From Alphaproteobacteria bacterium (GTDB lineage Bacteria > Pseudomonadota > Alphaproteobacteria > RF32 > CAG-239), in contig JAHHRI010000001.1 in NCBI GenBank assembly GCA_020025875.1, positions 1 through 64,000 of the forward strand: a DNA stretch of 64,000 nt, given 5' to 3'. Made by a program: the position numbers and the translations under genes. The notes beneath the pieces were generated by a model. That model saw only the letters and a program-made list of their open reading frames with translations, had not been told where the DNA came from and made no database searches. Each line of letters opens with the position of its first letter. Within the stretch, counting starts at the first letter, position 1. Below are positions 18,136 through 26,712 of this stretch, piece by piece.

Positions 18136-18450
18136 CTAATCTTCCTCATCATCAATCGGGGTTTTGGCAAACAAAATTTTCCATATCTGTTTGCGAAACA
18201 TCCAGAGGTTAATAACCCCCAAAACAACCATCAGCGAAGCAAACAGATACAAAATATAATACCAACCGAGTTCGGCGGCATTCATCATCACTTCCTGATT
18301 GGTAAAACGCAAAAAACTGACCGCTGCCGCCGTCACAATAAATGAGATCATAAACGCTGCCAGCCAAACTTTGCGGATAATGACCTTATCTGCCATCAGA
18401 GAAGTCAAAATATAAATTAAAAACAGAGAAATAAACAAATAGAATTCCAT
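18136..18450 (-). CDS. Hypothetical membrane protein, three helices
   Basis: A 104-residue inner-membrane protein with hydrophobic segments at about 4-20, 28-48 and 64-86 and an acidic tail ending DDEED. No family is recognised. It starts after AAGGAAG with a seven-base gap and converges on the plus-strand gene ending at 18122. Confidence 0.65.
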   Translation of the reverse strand: MEFYLFISLFLIYILTSLMADKVIIRKVWLAAFMISFIVTAAAVSFLRFTNQEVMMNAAELGWYYILYLFASLMVVLGVINLWMFRKQIWKILFAKTPIDDEED

Positions 18451-18590
18451 ATTTTGCTTCCTTACCCATTAGATTATGGCAAAAATATAAGCATACTCTT
18501 TTTCTTTTCAACAGTCGCACGCCTAAAAACGCAAACAAACAGCTTCTCACACCCTAAAAAACATACACCGTCAGAGAATGAAAATATTGT

Positions 18591-18720
18591 TGTCCTCATC
18601 TCCCTGTCGCATCTCCTGTCCTCATCACCCTATCAAACCTTCTGTCATCATCACCCTGTCGCATCTCCTGTCCTCATCACCTTATCAAACCTCCTGTCCT
18701 CATCTCCCTGTCGCACAACA
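18591..18720. repeat. Five-copy 26-bp tandem repeat
   Basis: Five adjacent 26-bp units start with TGTCCTCATC. Units 1, 3 and 5 continue with CCCTGTCGCA; units 2 and 4 continue with a CTTATCAAAC-like half, giving a 52-bp higher-order period. The plus strand is pyrimidine-rich. The units abut without spacers, so this is not a CRISPR array. Confidence 0.9.
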
Positions 18721-18753
18721 TTATTTCGGCAATAAAATGCACCTCATAAACGC

Positions 18754-18797
18754 AAAAAAAACCGCTGTTTCCTTGTAGGGAAACAACGGTTTTTTTC
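18754..18797 (-). terminator. Intrinsic terminator of the 81-residue membrane protein gene
   Basis: AAAAAAACCG, a bulged base and TGTTTCC pair with GGGAAACA and CGGTTTTTTT. T runs lie on both strands, 28 bases after the stop. Confidence 0.88.
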
Positions 18798-18824
18798 TTT
18801 GGTTTTATATTACTGCTTTTGCCA

Positions 18825-19070
18825 TTATCCATGGCAAAACCAGAGTTTCATCAGGATATTTAACTTGCCAAATATCCAGCAGTACACGCAATATACTGCT
18901 CCGATTATGGCTCCAATATGCCAAAATCCGATGATCCATCCCAAAAAGGCGGCAACCAAAGCGGTCAAAACAATCTCCAATACATAAGAAAGGAGTTGTT
19001 CTACTCCGTTTTTAATTAAACCCCAAATGAAACAGATTAAAATAAAACCGAAAAAAATGTTTGCTATCAT
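18825..19070 (-). CDS. Hypothetical membrane protein
   Basis: An 81-residue, very hydrophobic protein with two to three transmembrane helices and a glycine-rich centre (FLGWIIGFWHIGAIIGAVY). No family is recognised. No clear ribosome binding site precedes the ATG, but a strong terminator follows the stop, which supports a transcribed unit. Confidence 0.5.
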   Translation of the reverse strand: MIANIFFGFILICFIWGLIKNGVEQLLSYVLEIVLTALVAAFLGWIIGFWHIGAIIGAVYCVYCWIFGKLNILMKLWFCHG

Positions 19071-19305
19071 ACATTATATTTTTAAGAATCAATACTGTTT
19101 AATCCATTCAAGTTTTCACTTAAATTTTTCCACAGCAGCAATCAATAAAAAAGGAAAAACCTAATTTATGACGGCAAACATGCGAATAATTAAATAGAAA
19201 AATGGAACAAATTAATTTTTTAGTTCTTTTATTATATAATTTTTGACATAAAATGCAAGCAAAATCATATTTTTTGTCATTTTCTGAAATATTTTAACAG
19301 CATTC

Positions 19306-21084
19306 TCAATTCGGCAACTCAAACTCATCTAAAAGCGGCCATTCTCCTGCCAAAAACTGTTGCAAACTCTGTGGCTTTTGTCCCATCTGTGAAGAATACA
19401 TCCAGTAGTTGGTAATAACCCGCTTAACATAAAGGCGGGTTTCTCGCCATGGGATCATTTCCATAAACAACAACGGATCTCCGTCATGATTCTGTTTTTC
19501 TACCCAACGTTTCAAATTGTGTGGGCCGGCATTGTAAGAAGCGGCAAGAAAAATCAGATTGTTGCCGACATAATCTTTTTGCTGCAAGCGGCAAACATAA
19601 TCTTGACCGATTTTCAAATTGAGTTTTTTATCAAAAAGCAAATGCCAATTTTTCTTATAGTTAGGATCAGCAGTCACCTCTGCCGCCGTTGCCGGCATCA
19701 GCTGCATCAACCCGCAAGCTCCGGCATGACTTCTGACCTTCGGAGAAAACAAAGATTCCTGACGAATCAATGCCCAAATCCATGCCGGATAAACTTTCCA
19801 GCCACCTTCGGGACGCCACTGAGGACGGGGATATAAAAAAACATCGTATTCCCGCCCTTTATCGTGGTTTTTCAGCCTCTCGGCGGTAACATAACTCAAA
19901 TTTGCCAAACTATATTGATACGCAAGAAAAAGCAGAAGTTCTTTTTGTTTTATATTCAGTTTGCCATAATTGTGTCGCAGATCGCTTTCTGCCAGATCGT
20001 TTTGTCCGGCAGCAAGCAGCAGCACCGCTCTCCGCAAAATGGGGGAAGAAAGAATCTCCCGTTGATAGGTTTGGTCTTCTAATTTGTTAAAATAACTTCG
20101 CAATTCCCAATCATATTCCACTTTGTCCGTTAGCATATAACGGGCAAGAATACCGTAGAATGTCCTCGGGTAGCGCGTGGCAATTCTCAAGTTGGCAGTC
20201 GATTCGTCCGGTCTTTTGAGTTTGATGTTGGCTCGGTAGCCCCAATAGGCACCGGCGGCAATCAGCCACGGATCGTTGTTTTTCAACCGCGCCAATTTTC
20301 CGAAATAGTCCGCTGCCAGATGATAGTTCTTAATTTTCCAAGCTGCCAAACCGCCAAACCAGCTAGCTGTCGCATCACCGCTCCGCTTAATCGGCAAACG
20401 GCTCCATTTGAGGGCTGCCCGATTATCTCCGTCAAAAAAATAGGCAGAAGCAAGGGTGGCGCTCATCGCATCATATTTTTTGACAGGCATCAACTTTTTA
20501 AAACGCTTATTGTTTAAAACATCGACGGCAACCTGATGGTCGCTCTGCCGAATGGCTGCCAAAAAACGATCCAATTCTCCCCGCACATATTCCCGATCTG
20601 TCGATTTTAGGTTTTTGTATTCATCTCTGTACCAATCATAAAAGACATAAGGTTTTGTTTTTTCTGTCGGCAAGGAAGGCGGAAGATACCCCGGAGCTTT
20701 GCTAACCGCCAGATTTTTTATCTGCTGATATTGGGGATGATCGGCATGGTTCTTTAACCATTCGTTCAATTCTTCGTAGGTGGCCGCACTGCTTTTGTGC
20801 AAATATTTGGTTGCCAAAATATGCCCGAGCAGCAGCTTGTTTTGCAAAGTTTTTTGCAGCAAATCCGCTTTTTCCGTTTCGCCTTGTTCAATCGCCGTAA
20901 AAATATCTTTATAAATTTTGACATCTTGAGCAGAAACATGGGCGCGTTCCAACAGGCTGTTATACAAAGCCGGCTTAATGATTTTAAAATTTTTTGACGC
21001 CGCCGATACCCCGCAAGGGAGCAGCAGCAGCGTCAAAAACAATATCCAAACTTTTTTCAATTTCTTTCCCGCAATATTTTTCAC
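19306..21084 (-). CDS. slt: Soluble lytic murein transglycosylase
   Basis: A 592-residue periplasmic enzyme that cleaves peptidoglycan glycan strands and leaves 1,6-anhydro ends. A signal peptide ends near GVSA (about residue 28). A long helical superhelix domain follows. The C-terminal SLT domain (about 430-560) carries the catalytic glutamate E443 in IRQESLF, then GLMQLMPATA and the AAYNAGP motif. Its ATG overlaps the stop of the upstream gene as ATGA, so it is translationally coupled to a secreted four-Cys protein. That coupling suggests a joint envelope function. Confidence 0.94.
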   Translation of the reverse strand: MKNIAGKKLKKVWILFLTLLLLPCGVSAASKNFKIIKPALYNSLLERAHVSAQDVKIYKDIFTAIEQGETEKADLLQKTLQNKLLLGHILATKYLHKSSAATYEELNEWLKNHADHPQYQQIKNLAVSKAPGYLPPSLPTEKTKPYVFYDWYRDEYKNLKSTDREYVRGELDRFLAAIRQSDHQVAVDVLNNKRFKKLMPVKKYDAMSATLASAYFFDGDNRAALKWSRLPIKRSGDATASWFGGLAAWKIKNYHLAADYFGKLARLKNNDPWLIAAGAYWGYRANIKLKRPDESTANLRIATRYPRTFYGILARYMLTDKVEYDWELRSYFNKLEDQTYQREILSSPILRRAVLLLAAGQNDLAESDLRHNYGKLNIKQKELLLFLAYQYSLANLSYVTAERLKNHDKGREYDVFLYPRPQWRPEGGWKVYPAWIWALIRQESLFSPKVRSHAGACGLMQLMPATAAEVTADPNYKKNWHLLFDKKLNLKIGQDYVCRLQQKDYVGNNLIFLAASYNAGPHNLKRWVEKQNHDGDPLLFMEMIPWRETRLYVKRVITNYWMYSSQMGQKPQSLQQFLAGEWPLLDEFELPN

Positions 21085-21791
21085 ATTTCCTTAATCCAAC
21101 GGATTTTGCTTGCACATTGCCGCTGCGTCATTCCTTTAACCCGACAACGGTTGACAATGATATTGGGCTGCCGATCCATATTGTAGCAACCATCACCTAA
21201 CAAACCATAGCTAAAATGATTTTCCACCCCAGGTTCCACGTCACTAAAGCTCAATACCGTTTCCATTCCTTGCCATTTCAGCCGGTAGCTGATGTTGGAA
21301 AGTTTAACCGGCAGTGTCGTCAAAATCGAAAATTTAGCACTGCAGCGTGTCTGACCGGAAGGGCTGCGATAGATGCTGAAATCTTTCATATACAACATAA
21401 TCAGCTCATCTTCCTCATGTTCTTCGGTTGTTTCCACGGTCACGCCGCCGACTGTGGTATAGCGGCGATAGGGCTGCTTTGCGGGAGCGGCTTTGGGCGG
21501 CTGTTTTTTGCCGAAGGCATAATCGAAAGGGGAGCTGACAGGTTGTTTTTCAACATTATTTTTCTTTAACGGCTCATCGGAAACATCAACGACGGAATAA
21601 GAGCTTTCGTCTTTTGTTGCTGCTGCTTCCTTTGCCGCCTGCGGCGAAACATTTGTGTCCGCATTGTTCTGTACCGCCGGTGCGTTGACGGACGGAGCAG
21701 AACCGAAATATTGGGCATACGCCGGACGGCAACATAGCAACCCGACGATAACCAAAGAAAACGGCTTAATTTTATCCATCTTATTCACCAC
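21081..21791 (-). CDS. Secreted four-cysteine protein A of unknown function
   Basis: A 236-residue exported protein. A signal peptide ends at AYA (about 26), then a Pro/Ala/Gln-rich linker runs to about 125, then a small domain with Cys at 150, 202, 216 and 226. That domain matches the neighbouring protein B without gaps over two stretches: C-x13-L-x8-W, and D-x-C-x13-C. I infer a shared, disulfide-stabilised fold. A GTG start at 21791 has GAGGGG seven bases upstream; an ATG at 21779 is the alternative. Its stop overlaps the slt start. No known family is recognised. Confidence 0.75.
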   Translation of the reverse strand: MVNKMDKIKPFSLVIVGLLCCRPAYAQYFGSAPSVNAPAVQNNADTNVSPQAAKEAAATKDESSYSVVDVSDEPLKKNNVEKQPVSSPFDYAFGKKQPPKAAPAKQPYRRYTTVGGVTVETTEEHEEDELIMLYMKDFSIYRSPSGQTRCSAKFSILTTLPVKLSNISYRLKWQGMETVLSFSDVEPGVENHFSYGLLGDGCYNMDRQPNIIVNRCRVKGMTQRQCASKIRWIKEM

Positions 21792-21813
21792 GCATCCCCT
21801 CTAACCAAAAATG

Positions 21814-22548
21814 CTACTTAATACCGCTGATAATACTGCCTGCAGAGTTCAGCGCATCAATCGTTTTGGCATATATGCCGGCAGTTTCGGTTTTGCTTTC
21901 CTGTTTTTTGGCATCTTCGCGGCGGCTTTCTTCGTCAGGAGTAATCTCCTTAAAATCCAGATAGTACTGAGCATCTTCGGGAGTAACATACTTAAACAAC
22001 CGTCCGCAAGGGCTTTCTTGCGAAGCGCGACGTGCCGAGCGGCCTCCCGACAACCCTTCTGCCGAGCAGGATTTAACCGAATAATCCACTTTTTCAATCA
22101 GCAGGAAGCAGCGATCCGTATTGACACGATTGTTCACCGTCACCTGTTTATAAGGTTTCATTGCCGGCACTTCTACCATAATATTCACCGTATCGGAAGA
22201 ACGTCTTTCCGTTTCCGAATAAGCACGGTTGGCGTTACGGTTATGTTTTTGTGCATCTTCGGCTTTTTCCTGCTTGATCACGCCTTCAAGCGATGTATCT
22301 TTCCATGTAAAATCAAGCATGGCTTCTTTGAGGGTGTAGCCTGAGCGATTATAGAAAGTGGTGTTGAAATCGCAGGCAATCACTTCTCCGTCACGATTTT
22401 CAACCGGTGTAATGTCATGAATCTTAAACAACAATTCTTCCGTCGCGTCATCGTCAACGGGAACTGTTTGTTGCGCCATCGATGAACCGACATGGGTTGC
22501 CAACACGGCGCCGAGAGCCAAACCGAAAACTTTTTTGCTAATACTCAT
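21814..22548 (-). CDS. Secreted four-cysteine protein B of unknown function
   Basis: A 244-residue exported protein with a signal peptide ending at SMA (about 25). The four-Cys domain has C59, C147, C161 and C181. It shows the same C-x13-L-x8-W and D-x-C-x13-C spacing as protein A downstream, with a charged insert near 90-118. A charged tail (200-220) ends in a weakly hydrophobic helix. The start follows AAGGAAAG. It lies 22 bases before protein A, so B, A and slt form one operon. It is probably a diverged tandem duplicate of A. Confidence 0.75.
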   Translation of the reverse strand: MSISKKVFGLALGAVLATHVGSSMAQQTVPVDDDATEELLFKIHDITPVENRDGEVIACDFNTTFYNRSGYTLKEAMLDFTWKDTSLEGVIKQEKAEDAQKHNRNANRAYSETERRSSDTVNIMVEVPAMKPYKQVTVNNRVNTDRCFLLIEKVDYSVKSCSAEGLSGGRSARRASQESPCGRLFKYVTPEDAQYYLDFKEITPDEESRREDAKKQESKTETAGIYAKTIDALNSAGSIISGIK

Positions 22549-22636
22549 TTTGCTTTCCTTAAAAAGTTATGTATCAAGATTTTACCGAATAATAATTCAC
22601 TTTTTCAAATTTTACCAACAAATAATGAATAAAAAC

Positions 22637-23419
22637 CTAATTATTTTGCAATTTTTTCGCCAACAGCAGCAAATCTGCCCACACTTTTGCCTTTTGCGCC
22701 GCATTGCGTAGCAAATATGCAGGGTGAAAACTTGCCAAAACGGCAACGCTGTCCCCTTTTGCGGTTTGATATTCCTGCCATTTGCCGCGCAAACGCGAGA
22801 TTGTTTCTTTATTGTCAAGCAAGCTGTTGGCGGCGCTGCCTCCCAGCACCACAATAATCTCCGGCTTCAACAACTCAATTTGCCGCCGCAGAAAAGGCAA
22901 ACAAACAGCCACCTCGGCGTCGGTAGGCGTCCGGTTCCCTGGTGGACGCCACGGCAAAACATTGGTGATATAGACTTTGCTGCGGTCAAGCCCGATGGCC
23001 GCCAGCATTTTATCGAGCAGGTGCCCGCTTCGCCCGACGAACGGTTCGCCGATTCTGTCTTCGTCTGCCCCCGGAGCCTCGCCGATAATCATGATTTTGG
23101 CTTGCGAATTGCCGCCGCCAAACACCGTTTTGTTAGAAGTCAGCTTCAGTGAACAGCCTTCAAAAGCCTCTGCCGCCGCGCGCAGTTCTTCAAGCGTTGC
23201 CGAGGCCTCGCAAATATCGCGCGCATTTTTACAGGCTTTAAGGCTCATCTGCGCCAAATCGGTTATCGCCGGACGCGCAACGTTTTCTTCCGCAATCGCT
23301 GTCGGCAATGCGGCTTTTGGCGGCGACACGTTCTGCCGCAGACAACCGGGCACGTCTCCGCAGATCACATCTACCCCTGCAGCCAGATACCATTCCAACA
23401 ATTCTTTTTCATTCATCAT
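22637..23419 (-). CDS. Uracil-DNA glycosylase, family 4-like
   Basis: A 260-residue DNA repair enzyme that removes uracil from DNA. The family 4 core is present: IIGEAPGADEDRIGEPFVGRSG from about 111 holds the catalytic motif, then YITNVLPWRPPGNRTPT, and the HPAYLLR motif at 232-238. Family 4 enzymes usually bind a 4Fe-4S cluster through four Cys. Here one position is W157 and the N-terminal pair is reduced to C89, so the cluster is probably absent. Such proteins seem common in alphaproteobacteria, from memory. No good ribosome binding site precedes the paired ATGs. Confidence 0.88.
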   Translation of the reverse strand: MMNEKELLEWYLAAGVDVICGDVPGCLRQNVSPPKAALPTAIAEENVARPAITDLAQMSLKACKNARDICEASATLEELRAAAEAFEGCSLKLTSNKTVFGGGNSQAKIMIIGEAPGADEDRIGEPFVGRSGHLLDKMLAAIGLDRSKVYITNVLPWRPPGNRTPTDAEVAVCLPFLRRQIELLKPEIIVVLGGSAANSLLDNKETISRLRGKWQEYQTAKGDSVAVLASFHPAYLLRNAAQKAKVWADLLLLAKKLQNN

Positions 23420-23537
23420 GTATTATATGCTATGCTTATCTGTTTTCTTTTGCAAACAAATAATTAAATTATCTTCATATTATTAGATTTCTGTTGTAAG
23501 ATGATCGAGTCTGAAATAAACTGGAGCCGCCTGACAA

Positions 23538-25355
23538 ATGAACGGAGTGAGAAAAGTGATTGAAAAAGCCGCTTATGTATTATCTATTTTGATAGGGATT
23601 GTGGTCGCCAATTCCTGCACCCTTTTCAATATACCGCAGCAGACAGCGCCAGCCGTCAGCACTTTGGAACAAGCACCGACGGCTGAAGGCAAACAAAACT
23701 ATGGCAGCTATCTGGCAGGTAGGGTAGCCCATATCCGCCACAATTTAAACAAAGCCGCCGACTATTACAAAAACGCCGTCGATTTCGTGCCGGACAAACA
23801 AATGCTGCCGAGCCAGCTGTATATCATTTTGACCTCTCAGGGGCGTATCGACGAGGCCGTAGCCTATGCGCAGATGGCAAGAAAAAAAGGCGACGAAAGC
23901 CCGTTCATAGATACCATTGAAGCCATCAACCTGATCAAACACGGAGAATATCAAAAAGCCATCGACACAATCGGCAAAACCAATAACCCGATCGCCGTCA
24001 CTTTTTTCAATCCGCTGATTTCCGCATGGAGCCATGCCGGCTTAAAAGATGCCAAAAAAGCAACCAAGGCACTGGCTCCGCTGGCTGCCAACGCTGCTTT
24101 CCGCCCGCTGTACCTGTTTCATGCCGGAGCCATCAACGACTATCTCGGCAACACCAAAGCCGCCGAAGCCCACTATACGGCATTGATGAACATCCGCCAC
24201 ATGGAGCTGGCGGTCTTTCCCCTGCAAGTCATTTCCAACTTCTATCTGCGCCGCGCAGAGCCGGACAAAGCCTTGCGGGTTGCCGGTTTGGCGCTGAACA
24301 AAGACAATCTCATGATGAAAACCGTCATTGACGACATCAAAAAAGCCGATTCAAACATCGAGCCGATCCTCAAACAACCGGAAACGGGACTCGCCGACGC
24401 CTTGTTCAGCATTGCCCTCCTCTTGCAGCAAGACGGCAGCAACGCCGACCTATCCATTCTGTTTGCCTCGCTTTCCTCATACTGCTCTCCGGAATATCCG
24501 CTGCCGCGCCTTTTGGCTGCCGACATTTTAGAAAAAAGAAAACTATATGCCGAAGCCAACCAAGCCTACCGGCATATCGGTCCCGAAAGTTATGCCTATT
24601 ATACCGCTTTGTTTCAGACCGCAAAAAATCTGATGCAAACAGACAACACCGCCGAGGCAGAAAAAATCTTCCGCCGACTTTATACCGATTATCCCCCCAA
24701 TCCCGACATTTTGACCAATTTGGGAGAAATTGCCCGCATTGAAGGAAGATACGACGAAGCGGCAAAATTTTATCAAAAAGCCATCGATCGTTATCCGAGC
24801 GATTCCGTAACCGAAACCTGGCCTTTGCACTTTGCTATCGGCATTTCTCACGGTGCCGCCGGCCGCAACGATTTGGCAGAAAAACATCTGCGCAAGGTGC
24901 TCAAATTAAAACCCAACCGAATGACGCAAAACCACCTCGGCTACACTTTATTGCAGCAAAACAAAAAACTGGAAGAAGCCTTTGAACTGATTGTTTCCGC
25001 CTACAACCCAAAAGTTGCAGACGGTACCGTTACCGACAGCCTTGGCTGGGCCTTTTACAAAATCGGCGACTATGAGCAAGCCGTTCGCTATCTGGAAGCT
25101 GCCTCCAACCAAGCGCCGTCAGAAGCCGTCATTTATGACCATTTAGGCGATGCCTATTGGCAAGTGGGACGCAAACGTGAGGCCGTGTTCCAATGGAACC
25201 ACGCCCTCCGACTGAAAGACAACACCGGAGAATTTGAGCGACAGCTGACTTTGAAAAAACTGGAAAGCGGTTTGGAAAAACCCGCCATACCGAGCTTTGA
25301 TGCAAAACAGATAGAAAAACAAGTGGAACGGCTGAAAGCCAAAGAAAACAAATAA
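23538..25355 (+). CDS. Exported tetratricopeptide repeat protein
   Basis: A 605-residue protein with an N-terminal hydrophobic segment (about 12-26) ending ANSC, which could be a weak lipobox or a membrane anchor. About ten TPR units follow, clear ones being VAHIRHNLNKAADYYKNAV near 60, GRYDEAAKFYQKAIDRYP near 415, and the run to AVFQWNHALRL near 555. Similar long TPR proteins are common in alphaproteobacteria as periplasmic scaffolds. The ATG at 23538 has a distant GGAG; a GTG a few codons on is an alternative. It converges on the DUF1150 gene. Confidence 0.85.
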   Translation: MNGVRKVIEKAAYVLSILIGIVVANSCTLFNIPQQTAPAVSTLEQAPTAEGKQNYGSYLAGRVAHIRHNLNKAADYYKNAVDFVPDKQMLPSQLYIILTSQGRIDEAVAYAQMARKKGDESPFIDTIEAINLIKHGEYQKAIDTIGKTNNPIAVTFFNPLISAWSHAGLKDAKKATKALAPLAANAAFRPLYLFHAGAINDYLGNTKAAEAHYTALMNIRHMELAVFPLQVISNFYLRRAEPDKALRVAGLALNKDNLMMKTVIDDIKKADSNIEPILKQPETGLADALFSIALLLQQDGSNADLSILFASLSSYCSPEYPLPRLLAADILEKRKLYAEANQAYRHIGPESYAYYTALFQTAKNLMQTDNTAEAEKIFRRLYTDYPPNPDILTNLGEIARIEGRYDEAAKFYQKAIDRYPSDSVTETWPLHFAIGISHGAAGRNDLAEKHLRKVLKLKPNRMTQNHLGYTLLQQNKKLEEAFELIVSAYNPKVADGTVTDSLGWAFYKIGDYEQAVRYLEAASNQAPSEAVIYDHLGDAYWQVGRKREAVFQWNHALRLKDNTGEFERQLTLKKLESGLEKPAIPSFDAKQIEKQVERLKAKENK

Positions 25356-25358
25356 GCC

Positions 25359-25592
25359 TCAATGAACGCTTTGGGGGTCAAGATTGTTCTGGCGTGCCAG
25401 AACAAAGGCAAAATCGCGGCTGTCGGCAACCGCCAGCGGCGTACCGTCTGCCGTATAAACCCGCCAAATTTCGCCGTTTTCAATCTTGTCGCTCTTAATA
25501 AACGCAACCTCCTGATCGCTCCAACTCAAAAGAGTGGCATATTCTTCTTCCGTCAGTTCAACACCATCGGCAGAAAACATTTCCTTTTTCAT
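25359..25592 (-). CDS. DUF1150 family protein
   Basis: A 77-residue cytoplasmic protein of the DUF1150 family, which is essentially confined to alphaproteobacteria. The signature is the C-terminal YTADGTPLAVADSRDFAFV followed by LARQNNLDPQSVH. The ATG at 25592 gives the usual N terminus; a start at 25619 has no binding site. In other alphaproteobacteria it often lies beside a small heat-shock protein gene, which is not the case here. Function is unknown. Confidence 0.88.
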   Translation of the reverse strand: MKKEMFSADGVELTEEEYATLLSWSDQEVAFIKSDKIENGEIWRVYTADGTPLAVADSRDFAFVLARQNNLDPQSVH

Positions 25593-25698
25593 AGCATTTG
25601 TTCTTTCAAATAAATTCAATTTGCAATTATATATACTCCGGTTGTTAAAGTTGTACTAATAAAAAATACATTTTTTTCCATAGCAGGGCAGAAATAAT

Positions 25699-25727
25699 TT
25701 GCCAAAATAAGATTTAGGGTTTATACA
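25699..25727 (+). promoter_or_regulatory. Promoter of infA
   Basis: TTGCCA and TATACA are separated by 17 bases and end 30 bases before infA. Confidence 0.65.
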
Positions 25728-25757
25728 CTTAGCTAAAAAACAAAGAGGAAACAATTT

Positions 25758-25976
25758 ATGAAAGAAGAATTGCTGGAATTGGCCGGAACGGTTATTGAGA
25801 AACTGCCGAACGCAATGTTTAGGGTCAAATTAGAAAACGGCGTGGAAATTTTAGCTCATACGGCAGGAAAAATGCGCAAGTTCCGCATCCGTGTCATGGT
25901 CGGTGACAAAGTCGATATTGAAATGACCCCCTACGACCTGACCAAAGGACGAATCACTTTTCGCCACAAAGACTGA
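25758..25976 (+). CDS. infA: Translation initiation factor IF-1
   Basis: A 72-residue OB-fold protein that binds the ribosomal A site during initiation. Length and sequence are standard: the [14 protein letters not shown] strand, [13 protein letters not shown], and the C-terminal [13 protein letters not shown]. The start follows AGAGGA, and a promoter and a strong terminator make it a single-gene unit. Confidence 0.97.
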   Translation: MKEELLELAGTVIEKLPNAMFRVKLENGVEILAHTAGKMRKFRIRVMVGDKVDIEMTPYDLTKGRITFRHKD

Positions 25977-25987
25977 CAATTTGTCAA

Positions 25988-26013
25988 AAAACCCCGAAAT
26001 GCGGGGTTTTTTA
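25988..26013 (+). terminator. Intrinsic terminator of infA
   Basis: AAACCCCG and CGGGGTTT with a short loop are followed by T residues, about 15 bases after the stop. Confidence 0.92.
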
Positions 26014-26085
26014 TTTTAATCAACCGAAACCACCCTGTTTAGGTGTCCGCCTGCCCTTATGGCAGCCGACAGTGTCGGACAAAGG

Positions 26086-26670
26086 TTACAGATATTTAAT
26101 AAGGGCAAAGCCGCCAAGCAGCAGAAGCAAAAACACAACCGTCAAAATGCCCAGATTTTTCTCAATAAAAATCCGAATAGGTTCGCCATATTTTTTTAAG
26201 AGCCATGCAACCAAGAAAAAACGCATACCGCGGGAAAGTACCGAGGCCACACCAAACACCCACAGATTGAGATCGACAGCCCCGCTGGCAATCGTAACCA
26301 CCTTATAAGGAAACGGTGTTAATCCGGCACCGAACACAATCCACGCTCCCCACTCGTGATAATATCCCTTAAACACTTCAAACTGATGGATATAGCCATA
26401 AAATTTCAAAATAGGTTCGGCAATCAGGTCATAACCGTAAAAACCGATGGCATATCCCAAATAACCGCCGATCACGCTGGCAAGCGTTGCCATTCCGGCA
26501 ATTTGCCACGCGCGTTCACGATGAGCAAGCACCATCGGAATAATCATAACATCAGGAGGAATCGGAAAAAAAGAACTTTCCATAAAAGCAATAACAAACA
26601 GCACGGTCATGGCATGGCGGCAAGAGGCCGCGGCAATCAGCCGATCATAAATTTGCTGCAATATCTTCAT
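26086..26670 (-). CDS. YqaA/DedA-type VTT-domain membrane protein
   Basis: A 194-residue inner-membrane protein of the SNARE-associated (VTT) superfamily, whose members include lipid scramblases and transporters. The signature FMESSFFPIPPDVMI lies at 29-43. The reentrant-loop region FGAGLTPFPYKVVTIASGA lies near 112-130, and three further helices follow. The start follows GGGG. Substrate is unknown; family members are linked to undecaprenyl-phosphate or phospholipid movement. Confidence 0.88.
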   Translation of the reverse strand: MKILQQIYDRLIAAASCRHAMTVLFVIAFMESSFFPIPPDVMIIPMVLAHRERAWQIAGMATLASVIGGYLGYAIGFYGYDLIAEPILKFYGYIHQFEVFKGYYHEWGAWIVFGAGLTPFPYKVVTIASGAVDLNLWVFGVASVLSRGMRFFLVAWLLKKYGEPIRIFIEKNLGILTVVFLLLLLGGFALIKYL

Positions 26671-26712
26671 CAGTTTTCCCCATTGAATGACAACGGGTTT
26701 TTATAGCATGAA

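Larger units (their letters stand above)
18451..18824. other. Intergenic region with tandem repeat
   Basis: It contains the 26-bp tandem repeat (18591-18720) and the terminator of the next minus-strand gene (18754-18797). Open frames crossing the repeat in several phases are low-complexity and lack ribosome binding sites. Confidence 0.6.

Noticed and set aside
18591..18720. Possible CRISPR array
   Set aside because: The 26-bp units abut with no spacers and alternate between two types; no cas genes are near.
18454..18778. Two overlapping plus-strand frames across the tandem repeat
   Set aside because: Their Ser/Pro/His/Leu-rich content is just the repeat translated in different phases, with no ribosome binding site.
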